Shown piece by piece: positions 44,471 to 57,608 of a stretch of DNA of 64,000 bases. The DNA is from Vitellaria paradoxa (Eukaryota > Streptophyta > Magnoliopsida > Ericales > Sapotaceae): positions 62,001 to 126,000 of the forward strand of contig JAINTL010000106.1 of NCBI GenBank assembly GCA_019916065.1, in the 5' to 3' direction. The notes below the pieces were generated by a model, which saw only the letters and a list, made by a program, of their open reading frames with translations, was not told the DNA's origin and did no database searches. Each line of letters starts with the position of its first letter. The first letter of the stretch is position 1. A program made the translations under genes and the position numbers.

Positions 44471-47431
44471 ATGGGGAGATTGTTATGGTCCTGCTTATTC
44501 CTTTCCTGTCTCTTGCCCTGTCTTCAAGCTGCTGCCGCTGCTTCTTCTTCTTTTTCTTCTTCTTCTTCGGCTTCTACACATCATGACTTGTGTCATCTTG
44601 ATGAAAGATCTGCTTTGCTCCACTTCAAAGGTATGTTCACTCTTACAAACATTACTGATGATGAGGAGTGTAATTCTACTCCTAAGACAGCATATTGGAA
44701 CAAGTCCAGTACTGATTGCTGTTCATGGGATGGAGTCACGTGCGATGAGTTCACGTCTCACGTGATTGGCCTCGACCTTAGTTGTAGCCACCTCCATGGG
44801 ACCATGCATCCCAACACTAGCCTTTTTCGACTCTCTCACCTACAGCGCCTCAATCTTGCCTACAATGACTTCAGTGGCTCTACAATTCCATCTGAGTTTG
44901 GCACCCAATTTCCCAGCTTAACTCATCTCAACCTCTCTTCTACCCACTTCTCAGGCATAATCCCATCTGAAATCTCCCACTTGTCCAATCTTGTTTCACT
45001 CGATCTCGCTTCCTCTGTATCACCATATGATTCAGTGCCAATAGTTGAACTGCTCCTTGAACCCCACAGTTTCAATATGCTACTCAAAAACCAAACTCAA
45101 ATCCAAGAGCTCAACCTATGGGGCGTAAACATCTCTTCAAGTATACCTGATTCCATAATGAATTTGTCCTCTCTAACAATGCTTAACCTGGGCTTCACCA
45201 ATCTGCACGGGAAATTATCAAATAATGTTTTCCACCTTCCAAATTTGCAATACCTCTATTTCAATGATAATGAAGCCCTCACTGGTAATCTACAAGAAGG
45301 AAATTGGAGCTTTAGCAGTAGCAGTTCTCTTAAGGAGTTGTGTCTATCTAAAACGAATTTATCTGGAAAAATACCAGATTCAATTGGCAATCTCAAGTCT
45401 TTAAATGTTTTGGATCTCAACTACTGCGGATTATCGGGATCCATTCCGAGATCGGTGGGGAACCTCACACAGATTTCCTATCTAAGGCTATCTTGGAATA
45501 ACTTCAGCAATGAAGACAAAGGGCAATTTGCCGATATTTTTGCTAAGCTAGTTAAGTTGGAGTATTTGGGCCTTGCAAGTTACAATTTCAGTGGCCAATT
45601 CCCAGGTTGGGTTGCTAACTTGACACAACTTGCTGGTTTGTCCATGCCAAGTATGGCACTCACAGGGCCCATTCCCTCCAATATAAGTGGGCTCCAAAAC
45701 TTAGAATTCCTTTTCTTGTTTAATAACTTGTTCAATGGCTCAATACCATCTTCGTTGTTCTGTCTTCCATCATTAAGACTATTGGATCTGCATTCCAATC
45801 GAATGATCGGGCCCATTCCCTCTGGCATAAGTGGGCTTCAAAACTTGGAAGAGCTCTTCTTGTCTGATAACTTGCTCAATGGCTCAATACCATCTTCGTT
45901 GTTCAGCCTTCCAGGATCTGAGTTCCAATCCATTAACTGACCCAACTCATGACTTGCATCAGCCCAACACTAGCACATCGCCTCTCCTTTGGTCATTGAA
46001 TTTAGCCTTTTGCAATTTACAAAATTTCCCATATTTCTTAAGAACCTTCAAAACTCTTCAGTATCTAGATCTTTCTAACAACAAAATGCATGGCCAAATT
46101 CCAAAGTGGGTTCACAGTGTTTCATCTTTACTTTCTTTAGATCTTTCTCATAACTCTCTTGAAGAAAGTCTCCTATTTCCACCATTTTTCCTGCGGTTCT
46201 TTTCTGTCTCGCATAATAACTTAACCGGGAAAATCCCTTTATTGTTGTGCAATTTGAGTTCTCTTTTTATTCTTAATCTATCACATAACAAATTGAGTGG
46301 TGTAATTCCACAATGTTTAGGAAACTTCAGGAATAATCTTGATGTGTTGGATCTCCGAATGAATGTCTTTCATGGAATTATACCAGCAACATTTGGAAAC
46401 GGCAATTCATTAAGGAATCTTAACTTGAATGGAAATCAACTGCAAGGACCAGTGCCGCGGGCTTTGAGAAATTGTAGAAGTCTAGAAGTTTTGGACCTTG
46501 GTAACAATGAATTCAATGATACATTCCCACAATGGCTAGAGTCTCTTCCTGAGTTGCAAGTTCTTATCTTACACCTCAATAAATTTCATAGTCCCATACC
46601 TACTTCGAGGGCTAAAACACCGTTTCCTAAACTTCAAATTATAGACCTCTCTCACAATTAGTTCACTGGCACTTTGCCATTGAGATATTTTCAAAGTTTC
46701 AAAGCCATGATGATTGTGGATAAAAATAAAGTTGACTCAGGATATATGGGGGAAGATCGTTATCGAGATTCTGTGGAGCAGTCATAAAAGGGGTGCGATT
46801 GGAATTAGTGAGAATCCTAACTACCTTGGCAACAATTGATTTCTCAAACAACCAATTCATAGGAGAGATTCCAACTGTTGTTGGAATGTTATATTCTCTT
46901 CGATCGCTAAACTTATCTCATAACAACCTTAACGGCCGTATTCCATCTTCATTGGGAGATCTAATCGTGCTGGAATGCTTAGACCTTTCTTCAAATCAAT
47001 TCACAAGAGAAATTCCAGGGCAACTTGTAAAGTTAACATTTCTTGCAGTCATGAACCTTTCAAGGAACCATCTAGTTGGACCTATACCTCAAGGTAGCCA
47101 ATTCAATACGTTCGAAAATGGTTCGTATGGAGAGAATTTGGCATTATGTGGATATTCATTGTCAAAGAAATGCAGAAATGATAAGGCACCACCCCAACAA
47201 CCAACAACCTTCCACCAAGAGGACGAGTCAAATTTTTTGAATGAATTCAATATTTTGAAAGCCACGATGATGGGGTATGGATGCGGAATTGTGTTGGGAT
47301 TGGTCGTTGGTTGTCTTATTTTCTTAACTGGAAAACCTGAATGGTTTATAAGAGTTACAGAAGAAGAATTTTTCAAGAAAGCAAGAAGTTTGAACAAGAT
47401 TAGCCAAAGGCGGGCTAGGAGAAGAAATTAG
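44471..47431 (+). pseudogene. Cf/RLP-type leucine-rich-repeat receptor-like protein, broken
   Basis: Starts MGRLLWSCLFLSCLL, a secretory signal peptide, then a Ser-rich stretch. The N-terminal cap has the WNKSSTDCCSWDGVTC motif of RLPs. Long runs of plant extracellular LRRs (L..L.L...N.SG.IP) follow. After them come a non-LRR island region (about 46680-46780), four more LRRs, an acidic region and one membrane span (about 47280-47330, YGCGIVLGLVVGCLIFL), then a short basic tail. The total is about 985 codons, usual for Cf-9-like RLPs, which sense ligands at the cell surface and have no kinase. Damage: a deletion near 45911 that shifts the frame, a TAG at 46659-46661 and a second frameshift near 46785. 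No introns are needed. A clean pseudogene structure with few lesions suggests recent loss, but sequencing error at the homopolymer-free lesions is unlikely. Confidence 0.9.
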
Positions 47432-48273
47432 TGAACTTAAACGATGCCTCATAAGTAAGTTATGTTGTATTTTTCTTTTGTGTTAATATTTTAAAAACAA
47501 TATGTTTATCAACATTATAGCTAGCTAAAAAAAAGTTCGGCCAATGATCACTGAAATCTTGGTAGAAACCTCTTAAAGCATTGCCAAAAAAGTTCATATT
47601 ATATAGCATGAGAGCAATAATTCACCATTTTTCTAACATATTGTGTTTTTCTTATAGGAGTGTGTCCATGCATGAATAGGCTGTACCAAATAAAGGAGGT
47701 ATGATCGATTTCAGAACTTTTTTCAAGTCACATACAAGCACTTTGCAAATATATATTTACTTCTGCATTTTATATATTTTAGAACCACGTTTGGATCATG
47801 GATTTATGGAAAGAAATTAAATATGTGAGAAAGCAAAATATAGAAAAGGAAATTGAAGTGAAAAAATTTTGCCCATCAAAAAAAGGTGAAAAAAATTAAA
47901 TTATTTTATTATTTTGACCTAAAAATAGGGGCAGTATCATCTATTCCCTTCTATCAAATTTATAAATTTGTTTAGTAAATTCTTTTGAAAATGGACCTTT
48001 CTACAGGAAAAGAGCAAGAGGAGGCGGCAAAGTGAAGGTTAGGACTGGAATTTTTTCCCTCTATTTTCAATGGTTCTCCTATTTAAGCTATGATTTTTAT
48101 TCTCTGCAATTAGTTTGTGCTAGTGTTAGTAATGTTCTAGCAATTTACCTGGTGTTTATCTTTCGTCTTAAGCATTTTGTGCAAGAAATACACAGATTGA
48201 TCTGTCTATCTTTGCTTCATATGTTAGTAAATGAGAAGTATAGAAACAGACGTTTTTTTAAGTAAATACATAA

Positions 48274-48314
<41 letters not shown>

Positions 48315-49277
48315 CAAAGGTATGGGATCAACACAAGTCAAAAGGAACTCTAAAATGTTTCGACTCTGTCCTCAAGACTAAAAGCTCTATAAGCTGAGCT
48401 TAAAACTTTCAATCAATTGCAATATATCTAGCAAATTGTCGTCCTCACGCTTGTTTGAAAAATTATGATCAGCTCGTTGAAAAATATTAAGTCTCAGTTC
48501 ACTAAAATTTTATTTTTATCAAATATCTGAAAGGTCAAACAATTTATTTAATAATATCAAATCATTATTTTGTCAAATAATAATCACTAAAAATAACTGA
48601 TATTTATAATAAGTCAAATTTTAACTTTCAAAATACTTGACAATTGATGAAGGGTTTAGCACAACTTGAGAAATTTTAAAACATTATAGGTTTTCAATAA
48701 AAATAAAATCACTCTTAAAAATAAAAATAATCACTAAATACTAACAAACTATCTAAATAAATAAGATTTAGAAAATCAATTTATATTAATATATTTTATA
48801 TATAATAATATTATAGAATATATATGTAAGTTCCGTAGGTTAACGAGATGAGTTTTCTTGAGCTCAAAATTGATTTGCTTAATAAAGGAGTTTGAAATGA
48901 GACTTAAATTTGATTAATTTATTTTTAAACACTATTTAACATTGTGATATTCATAATGGTTTTAAATTTTAAAAATATCTAAAGCTGGAAATTTTTTTAC
49001 ATATTTTAATTTCTAAACCATTTAAATTTTAGACTTTTTTCTATTTTTAATTTTTTACGTCATTAACGACAAGTAATAGATCAAATTATACATAAACATC
49101 AAAATTCATTGGAATATTAAATTTTGGATAATACATAACATATAAGAAAAAATATTTAACTGTTAAGGAGGTTAATTTATAACTTAAAATTTTTTGAGTC
49201 AAATATTTGTATATAGTAGTATTTTATTAAATTGATTATAACATAAAAAAAATTTGGACTCAAAAAATTATATATAT
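47432..49277. other. RLP 3' flank and AT-rich DNA
   Basis: A possible 3'-UTR intron starts near 47454 (TAAG|TAAGTT) and ends near 47659. An (AT)n run lies at 48275-48309. No other gene is recognised. Confidence 0.45.
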
Positions 49278-49280
49278 TAA

Positions 49281-49425
49281 GGGTGCGTTTGGAGTCCCAA
49301 AAAAACCAATGGATGGGATTGATGTAATGTAGAAATGATATGTGGCAAAATGTGATTGGAGGAATTTGAAAACTTTTAAAATTTTTTGAAATTTTTTAGT
49401 TTTTTTTGTGGCTCCAAACGAGCCC
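49281..49425. mobile_element. Harbinger-type MITE (145 bp)
   Basis: Inverted termini GGGTGCGTTTGGAG and CTCCAAACGAGCCC, with the 3-bp duplication TAA on both sides (49278-49280 and 49426-49428). Termini and TAA/TTA target fit PIF/Harbinger (Tourist-like) MITEs. There is no coding capacity. Confidence 0.8.
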
Positions 49426-49428
49426 TAA

Positions 49429-50035
49429 TGATATTTCCCTAAACTAGGAATTGCCATACATTTTTAAAATTTTAGAAGAATCAAATTATAGCATAAAGTC
49501 AAAAAATCATCTCATCGTTCACATGAAATTATGTGCAGATCCTTTAAGCTTTACTCAAGCTTTGTTGTGGGCTGTCCGAGTTCTGCCATTCATCCTATTT
49601 TGCTTCTCCTTCTCACACAATGATCTCATTCGTTCGAAATGCTAATTATCTATTTACCTTATAACAACTTAATCATAATTCCATAAAATTTTGGAACTTC
49701 TATCAAATCCTCAGCTTTTAGATCTTTTGAATAAATAACTTCTATGAGTTCTAACAAAATTTATAATCTTGAATTGAATCCAAAATTAACGAGAAATGAA
49801 AACTGCTTAAAAGCACTTTGCATTTTATTTTACTATATTTTAAAATTATGCTTAAGTATACGAATTTGATATCATTATTTTGTTCATAAATCATTAATTT
49901 TCAAAACAAATTAAAACTTAACAATGATTGTCTACTATTGAAAAATCATTGAACATGGAACAAATTAATTAAGTTGAATATATCTTCCAAATTAAAAACT
50001 TATAATTCTATAACTTTTTAGTCGAGACCTATCTT
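49429..50035. other. AT-rich non-coding DNA
   Basis: No gene or repeat boundary is recognised before the duplicated block begins. Confidence 0.5.
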
Positions 50036-52970
50036 GCAATTTAGATAAATTTAATATGAGTTAGATTGAGACTTGATCATAATTTTAGATTGAAACTTGA
50101 TCATAATTTTAATTATTTAGTAGTTACAATTAAAAGTGGAGAAATTAAAATAAAATTTTGTATAAAAAAATTAATTAATTCCTTTATTAATGTCTTTGAA
50201 ATGAGGAACATGCATCGTGAACTTTTACAATATGTCATACATACCAATTTACTAAATTTGTCCAATACAACTTTTTTATTTATAATACTAAAAGAATGTA
50301 TTCTCTCTATCTCCTTCTCTATTTCATTTAAATCCTACATGGCATGCCTATCAAATTTTTATTCCTCTTTCCTTTTTCATAGTTTTTTAATTATTTTTTA
50401 AATTTCTTCATTCTCGTTTCCCTTCATTTTCACAAAATATTTATTTATTTTCTTCCCACATTACTAAAATACTACAACTTTATTATTTCTTTTATATATA
50501 AAACTACTAGAGAACTGTGTCAAATAATTTTAAAATTTGTGAACTAATTTATGGGTTTCAAAAAAGGGGACCCACTTGCTTAGGTTCCAAACATAGACAC
50601 ATTTATAAATTCAATATAAATGAACTCAAGAGACCCACTTATTTATAAATTCAATATAATTGTAAAATTTATATATTCCAAATACATTAAGAATTAAATT
50701 AAAAAGAAAAACAAAAAATAGAATTAAATTAAAAACACAAATGAAAATGCTTGGATAGTAATTAAATTATTTTTCTCATAATAACTCTTAGTATTTTTAA
50801 AATTTAAAAATACAAAAAAAATAGCAAAATATTAATTAAGCTCGGGATTAGTTATTTTTCCTAAATTTAATTTTAAATTTAAATTTGTCACATTTACTAT
50901 ATTTTTTTATTTTATAAAGCACATATTATTAGTAATAATATTTTTATTTGAGTTATTTTTATGAAATTAATCAAAAAATTATTATCAAATCCTAGGAATT
51001 TCTATATTCATCATTCTATTTTTTTATTTTTACAAATCTTTGAATAAAAACAATTTTGAGAGTGATTTTTTTCTAAATTCTAATTTTAAACTTAAATAGG
51101 TCCGATTTACCATATTTTTTCCTATAAAGCACAACATACTATTAATAGAAACACTTTTAATTTAAGTAATTTTATATTAAAATTAACAAACAATTTGAAA
51201 TAAAAAATATGTCATATCGATTAGGCAAATTTGTGATTTAATACATAAATTTTTAGTATTCATATAAAAACTCAACTTTAATCAATTCTAGTAGCTCACT
51301 AACATTAACATAAACAAAAAAATATAAATATAAAAAATAACTCAATAATTATTTTATGAATTTATGTAATTTTATTAAAATATTTTGTAATATATTTAAA
51401 ATTTATTTTTTAATCAAAAAATATTATATAATTTCATGAATCGCACATGTTAAAACTAGTTGATGTTGTTAAGGCAACACGGACGAAAGATTAACGCCCA
51501 ACAAGCCCATGGTGTTAGTAGATGAGGCCTTACGTTAATTTTGATAACAGAGAATAAATCAATTTTTATATTATTTTTTTATTATTAAAAATATATTAAT
51601 TTGAAACCATATATGTATTCGTAGCATTTATTCATACAGAATAAATACTTTGAAATAATATTTTTTTACGGGATAATTTTTAATTTTTAATTTTTTATTC
51701 ATAAATTAATCTTTTTATTTTAAAAAAATTGATAATTACTCCGTAGGTTGTCGAAGACACACCTTTTATTAAGTAACATCACAAATTATGCAGATTTCCG
51801 GAATAAAATATTAGTTTTACGCCATTTCGTCAACATATAAACTAAAAGTTGCAGGCTTGCCTGCGGAGCTCCTTTTTGCAGCTAGCAATTTATAGAAATT
51901 TTTATTAATTTTTAAAAATTTTTGATAACTTTCAATAATTTTTTATCAAAAGTATTTACAAAAAATTAATCTGCCAAACAGAGTTCAGCGAGAGCAACCT
52001 CTAAGCTAATAAGGTGGTTGCTTAGGGCCCTACAAAAAGAGGAGGCCGCTTTTTTAAAATTTTTATTAGTACTTTAATTATTATTTTTAAATTTATTTAA
52101 AATTTTATCTAACTTTTGAACTTTCTACTTCATAATTATCTGATTAAATGCATTAATTATTTTATATATATACGTCAAATTTAGAGAAAGTATTTGAATT
52201 CACTGCAATTCTATCTATATACTCATAATTATTTTATTAAATATATTATTATTATTTTAATTCATTTCTGTTAAACACTAAGAATTTAACAAAATTTGAA
52301 AAAACATCTATCGAATCAACTCATTCAGTCATTCAAATCTTCCAAATCCAATATTTTTTATATATCATTATTCAATCATTATACAAATTATCCAAATCTA
52401 ACCTTTATTTTCATCAAAACAAACAATAATTATCCAATATTTTAAGTTATTAACATATCATCCGCAATCCTTATCTTCATCAATGTTGCTCTTCCATCAT
52501 CCAAATCTAGTCATTATTCAATAAATCAAATTCAAGTTGTTTAAAATAAGAGAGAAAAAAAATAAAGATAATACTTGTGTAATTCTTATCCGTTGGTTTT
52601 CACAACCTTCTTTCTTTGTTTTGTTTTATTTTTAGTTTATTTATAATTATTTTATTTGCATTGGATACAGATATGGCGATTGTATATTTTTTATTTATTG
52701 AGAATGAAATGTTATAATGTATTAATTATAAAAATTTGATAAATAATTTTGCAGGTCATAAAGCTAAAAGAATGAGAAAATGAGTTATTTAAGTTAGGTC
52801 TCTTTAAAAGTTTCGCTTAAGACCCCTAAATTTCTAGACACAGCCCTAGCAGACTAAAAATTACTCAAACTTTTGGACTAGAATATGAGTTTTACATCAT
52901 TTAGTCATCAACATACAAATTTAGCAATTGGGATCTCAAAATCAATTAGATTAGCTTAGTTGGGCAGCAC
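50036..52970 (+). repeat. Duplicated block, copy B (without CACTA insertion)
   Basis: Collinear with 13815-17995. At about 50755-50770 the text ATAGTAATTAAATTATTT shows one TTA where copy A has the CACTA element between two. Near 50055-50105 copy B has its own short tandem duplication (GAAACTTGATCATAATTTTA). No coding region is seen. Confidence 0.8.
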
Positions 52971-52982
52971 TTTTGTTTTCTC

Positions 52983-53925
52983 TGTGGAAGTTTAGGGGGT
53001 TTGAAATTCTCAAATCACTCTTCAAATAGTAATATATACAAGCAAAGTAATCAAACTATCTCACAAAGAAAAACTAAATTGATGAGTGAAAAATTCTTAC
53101 CAAAATAACAATATAAAAACTCTAAGTCCGATCATGGAGACAAACAAAAACTTTCATTATACAAAGTTTAGTTGCAAGAAATTGACTATGAATACTTTAC
53201 AACTCATTGCACATATTTTATCAATCTCTTACTCGACCCTAAGATCCCAATCTCAACCTTAGCCAAAAAGAAAAACAGCCTCTGACTTATCAAAGAGAAA
53301 AAAATCAGTCTTGAACTCTTTCAAGGCCTTATACAAAACATGAAAAACAATTTCTAGTAACTAGTCAATAAAACATTAAAATAATCTCTTAGAATATGTC
53401 TCTCCTAATCTCTTCTTTTTTGTTGTAAGTTTGAGCCTATATATAAAGAATGACAAGTAGTTCTAGTCCATAAAAAATCAAAAGTAAAATTTCCTGAGCT
53501 TGAAGCCTTGATTAGGATGTGACCGAAGCTGCGAGCTTCATTAGGTAAGCCTACAGTCTACATAATCGCTTGGTTAGGATGTGGATATGTACTGGATATT
53601 TTTACGATGGGTCGTATTTACCTTCAAAGTTACCCTAATTTCAATCCCAACTCTAAATTTCATTCAAATTGGAGTATTCTTATCAACCAGAATTCTAATT
53701 CAGTTCTACACTTTCTAACATATCTAGAACTTGAATTACAATATTAAAACAATGTGAAATCCTTTAAACCTTGTAAGTCTTCCAATTGTTGTTTGTTTGA
53801 AATATGTCAATCATAAATTTTACAATCTCGCTCTTTGACAATTTCATAACAAAACTTAACAAAAAATAATATGATAACTAAAGCCCTTAGACAAATTCAT
53901 CAAAGTATCATATGCCAAAAAAAAA
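52983..53925 (-). mobile_element. Copia-type LTR with adjoining 3' internal end
   Basis: On the minus strand, sequence ending GTCAAAGAGCGAGAT (a polypurine-tract-like end usual for Copia elements) is followed at 53824 by a TG-started LTR (TGTAAAATTTATG) that runs to about 52983 (CTTCCACA), 842 bp. A TATATATA stretch at about 53449 (plus coordinates) may be its TATA box. No integrase or reverse transcriptase remains beyond 53925, so it is a fragment. Confidence 0.55.
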
Positions 53926-55629
53926 AAAAAAGAGATGTCAGATATAGTAATTTAATGAGAAGAAATTAAGAGAAGAAATTAACAGTTACTCCATTGGCAA
54001 GAAATGTAAAACCAAAACAATATTCCATTAAAATCTATCCACGACCATTAGCATCTAATATTAGGGAGGAAAAAAATGAAAAACTTACACAACTAAAAAA
54101 AGTAAGAAGCAACCACTTTCCCCTCCTAGCAACAGCTCCACCACCCGAAGTAGGGGCTTGATGACATCTCTCTCTTTAATGTGATATTGTCATAAATAAT
54201 AAATAAAATAGCACCAATTGTTTTTATTTGTGAAATTATTTTTCCTTCTAAGTATTAACACCATATACTTTGTCAAGAATTTATACTAGTAGTTATCTCG
54301 ATGGTGTATATTATGTTATCTTTTACAAAAATAATTTATTATCCCTATTATACCAGTAATATATGTATGAATTTTTTTTCTTTTATTTTGTTTATTGGTA
54401 TATAAGTATGATCAGAACATTTTTAATTATTATAATTCAATTTAATTTTACAAATAATTCTGATGACACGAGTATCTTGTAGTTATAAAAATATATAGCT
54501 CCTTATTTTACAAATCACACCCAGTGACTTATTACGATTGAATAAGTCAAGTAAAACTATTTTATCAACCATATAATACTTGCTTTGCAAGAAAGATTTA
54601 GAGAGTATTTAGAGTGAAAAAAGTTAGTAAAACTTAAAAAAAGGTTACAACCTTATAATCCGTGTAGTGTGTAAAAAAATTAAATTTTATAGAAATTTAT
54701 AGAATTTTATTATTATTATTATTGTTGTTGTTGTGTTTGTTGTTGTTGTTATTGTTATTGTTGTGTTTGTTGTTATTGTTATTGTTATTGTTGTTGTAGA
54801 GCTCCAAATAGCCCTTTAGAAACTTATGCCAATTGAATATCCATAAGAAGGGAATTTCCTATTTTATGGAGATTAAAAAAAAAAAAGGTCTTTTTGCCCT
54901 CCATCAAGTTCCAGAAAGTGTCTGTTGGAGTAGGGAATATAATAGTAAAAAGAACTTCCTTATTTCGCTTTTTGAATGAAATAAAGCTTCTTGAAATTGT
55001 AAAAAATAATAAAAAATCAAAAAAATATTTTAATACAGTAAAAAATGATTTTCAAAAAGTAAAATCATTTAAACATGGAGCTGATAATTTAAAAAAAAAA
55101 TATTTAGAGGAGTCGTTTGTCCACGTGCCACGAACAAGATGAATATGTCTTTTAAACTAGCTAGCAGCCTATTTTGGAAATTTCTACGTGCTATTATTTA
55201 AAATGTGCATGCGTACGTTAATCTCAAACCTTTCTTCTTGTAAAAACAAAATCATATTATTCCATCTGACTATCTCGTATCATTGAACAGTCATATATAT
55301 ATATGTACAAGGATAGATACAAGGGGAATTGCCTTCTTCTTCATCTTCTCTTCCTTTATCATTCAAAAAGAGTTTTCGTCCGCACACGGCTAGCCCCATT
55401 ACGAAGTTACATCTATGCATGTAGACAACTGACGAAGCTCGAAGCCACCAGAGATAAACAACGACACTTGCCATTCACATCTCTCTCTCTCTCAATTGAG
55501 AAAAAAAAAGGCGTGCTGTGCAGCTAATTTGAGATGTAAAATCAACATTATTTTCCTTAAAATATCTATTGGATTATTCAGCAAACCGAATATACCCTTA
55601 TAATTAAGCATACACTAAATATTAAATAA
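53926..55629. other. Non-coding DNA with a TTG/TTA microsatellite
   Basis: A (TTA/TTG)n tract with GTGTTTG interruptions lies at about 54709-54797. Around it a GAGTATTTAGAG start (about 54602) and a GCTCCAAATAGCCC end (about 54822) may be a diverged MITE, but I found no clear target duplication. Short frames at 54894-55142 and 55303-55527 are not recognised. Confidence 0.4.
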
Positions 55630-56392
55630 GGGTTGACGGGACGGAGCTAAGATTATATGACAGGGGACCAAAATTTTGTTCAATATAAAATAAAGAGATA
55701 GAGAGAGATTAGGAACTGTAGAATCATCAATTTTGGCAATTACGTACTTCTAGCTTTTCTTTTTTTTATTCTAAAAAAATACTAAAAATTTTTAATTTTT
55801 ATTAGTGTTTTAATTTCTTTTTAATCAAATTTTACCATGTGTCATTCTTACACCAATTTTTAATTTTTTGGGCAAATTAAATGGAAACGAATTTTGTTGA
55901 TAGTTATGAGAGACAGAAACCTAGAAACTAAAAGATTTTATTTTTTTATTATTTTATTTTTAAATCAATGCTTAAAAATATATAGGATTGGACTAAGTTT
56001 ATATTTACGAGGTGAAAAATTTAGATTTACGTGTCCTAAATAAATAGATAGCAAAAAATGCCCCAAAAAAAATTAAATAAAGCACAAATCATCAAGCACA
56101 CTTATGTTTAATTAATAGTAGGAAGCTATCATTTAATAAGGAGGGCCATTATTATCCCAAAAAAACAAAAAAAAATAAGTTTTTAAGAGTTAAAATATAG
56201 GGTAAATTACACATAAACTTCATAAATATTTGAGTAATTACACATAAATCTCCTCAATATTTAAAATTTACAATTACCTCTTTCATTTTGAAATGTTGCT
56301 AACCTGCGACCTTCATCTGTTAGTATTTCATTAAAGTTTTAGTTAAAATGATTACATCAGCTAAAAATTTTTCAATATAACAATTTTAGCCT

Positions 56393-56867
56393 TTAGCATT
56401 TATTCACACCAAACTGTTGTTCTCTCTCTTGCTTCTTCTCCACCTCACTTTCTCTCTCTTTTGACTCCATAGCTTCACCTTCTTTCTTGGTTTCTTCCAA
56501 TTCTATTCGCTGAGTTTCGCTCAATGTAGTCCCCTTCTCATCATTTTCCTTTTTATCGGTCGAAAAGTAAAAGGACAGGCACAGAAATAGACAGCTGAAC
56601 TCAACCCCATATGCTCTTAGAGCCTCGTAAATTGTCAATTGAAAGATGAAGCCACCTTTGGTTTCTGTGGAGAGAGTGATGGGTGGGCTGGACGGTCCCC
56701 GTGAAAGCACCAGAGATGGAGGCGGCCTTCATAGTAGCAATCGGGTGTTTGAAACCCATGGATTGGTAGGGAAATGGATCCTTGATACTTGCTTGAACAG
56801 TGGCAGCGACCATCACTACGATTTGTGCTTGAAAATCGGCCAAAAAAATATCAATCATGGAGGCCAA
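56393..56867 (-). other. Unassigned protein-like open region
   Basis: Minus-strand frames overlap here. One (56601-56867) starts MASMIDIFLADFQAQ; another (56393-56710) ends with an acidic, Glu/Lys-rich charged segment. The composition is richer in G+C than the neighbours. I recognise no family. It could be a captured gene fragment or a relic of the repeat around it. Confidence 0.3.
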
Positions 56868-57435
56868 GACTGGAGCATGTGTGTCTATATGTATGCATAC
56901 ATATATGTGTGTTTCACTTATATTTTTGTTGAATTTGATCTAGTTTTCCCATGCCCTATACAATATGTGTGTGTGTGTGTGTGTGACTCTATGTTTTTGT
57001 AATGGAAGCCCTAAGGGATGAAACTGATGAGTTTTCGAGATTTTCAAGTTTGCTATTTTTGAATCATGCTTGTGCTAGATGCATTTGATGATGGAATTAC
57101 AAAATTTCAACAGTGAAATTGGAAACCAAAGGATGAAGACGAAGAGGGAAGAAGAAATATCTGTATTAGGGAAGAGATCCCTTGTTTCTTCCTCAAATCT
57201 ATATTTTTTCAAATTTTTAAACTTTTATTAATATGTTTCTCTTGTATTTTAATTGGGTCTGCTGAATTTTGGCAAATCTATTTGAATAGCTCTTTTATTG
57301 ATATGATTCTCCTGTAATTTTAATTGTGTCTGATTAATTAAATTTCAACCATAATAATCGGAATTGGGAATTGGACACAACTAATAATTTAACATAAAAA
57401 AAACAAAATAAAATTTTATAATTATACTTAAATGA

Positions 57436-57608
57436 AAATTTGAAAGTTAATTAAACTGGTAAGACTTTGGATTTGTTTCTTAGTGGTCACTAGTTCAAGT
57501 CTCCTTAGGGCCACTGGAGGGTTTAATCAGTCATTAACTTTAGGATCTCAGGAATTAGTAAAGGTGCTTGCAAGTTAGCCCAAACACCCTTAGTTACCCA
57601 AAAAAAAA
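57436..57608 (+). mobile_element. tRNA-derived SINE with 15-bp target duplication
   Basis: The 15-mer ATTATACTTAAATGA occurs at 57421-57435 and 57609-57623. Between them lie an A-box-like CTGGTAAGACTTTGG, a B-box-like AGTTCAAGTCTCC, a GGGCCACTGGAGGG body and a terminal A run, the layout of a plant SINE. The A tail is on the right, so it is on the plus strand. Confidence 0.85.

Noticed and set aside
56646..57002. 118-codon plus-strand frame
   Set aside because: It ends in translated microsatellite ((TG)n and TATG repeats) and overlaps a better minus-strand frame; no motif.
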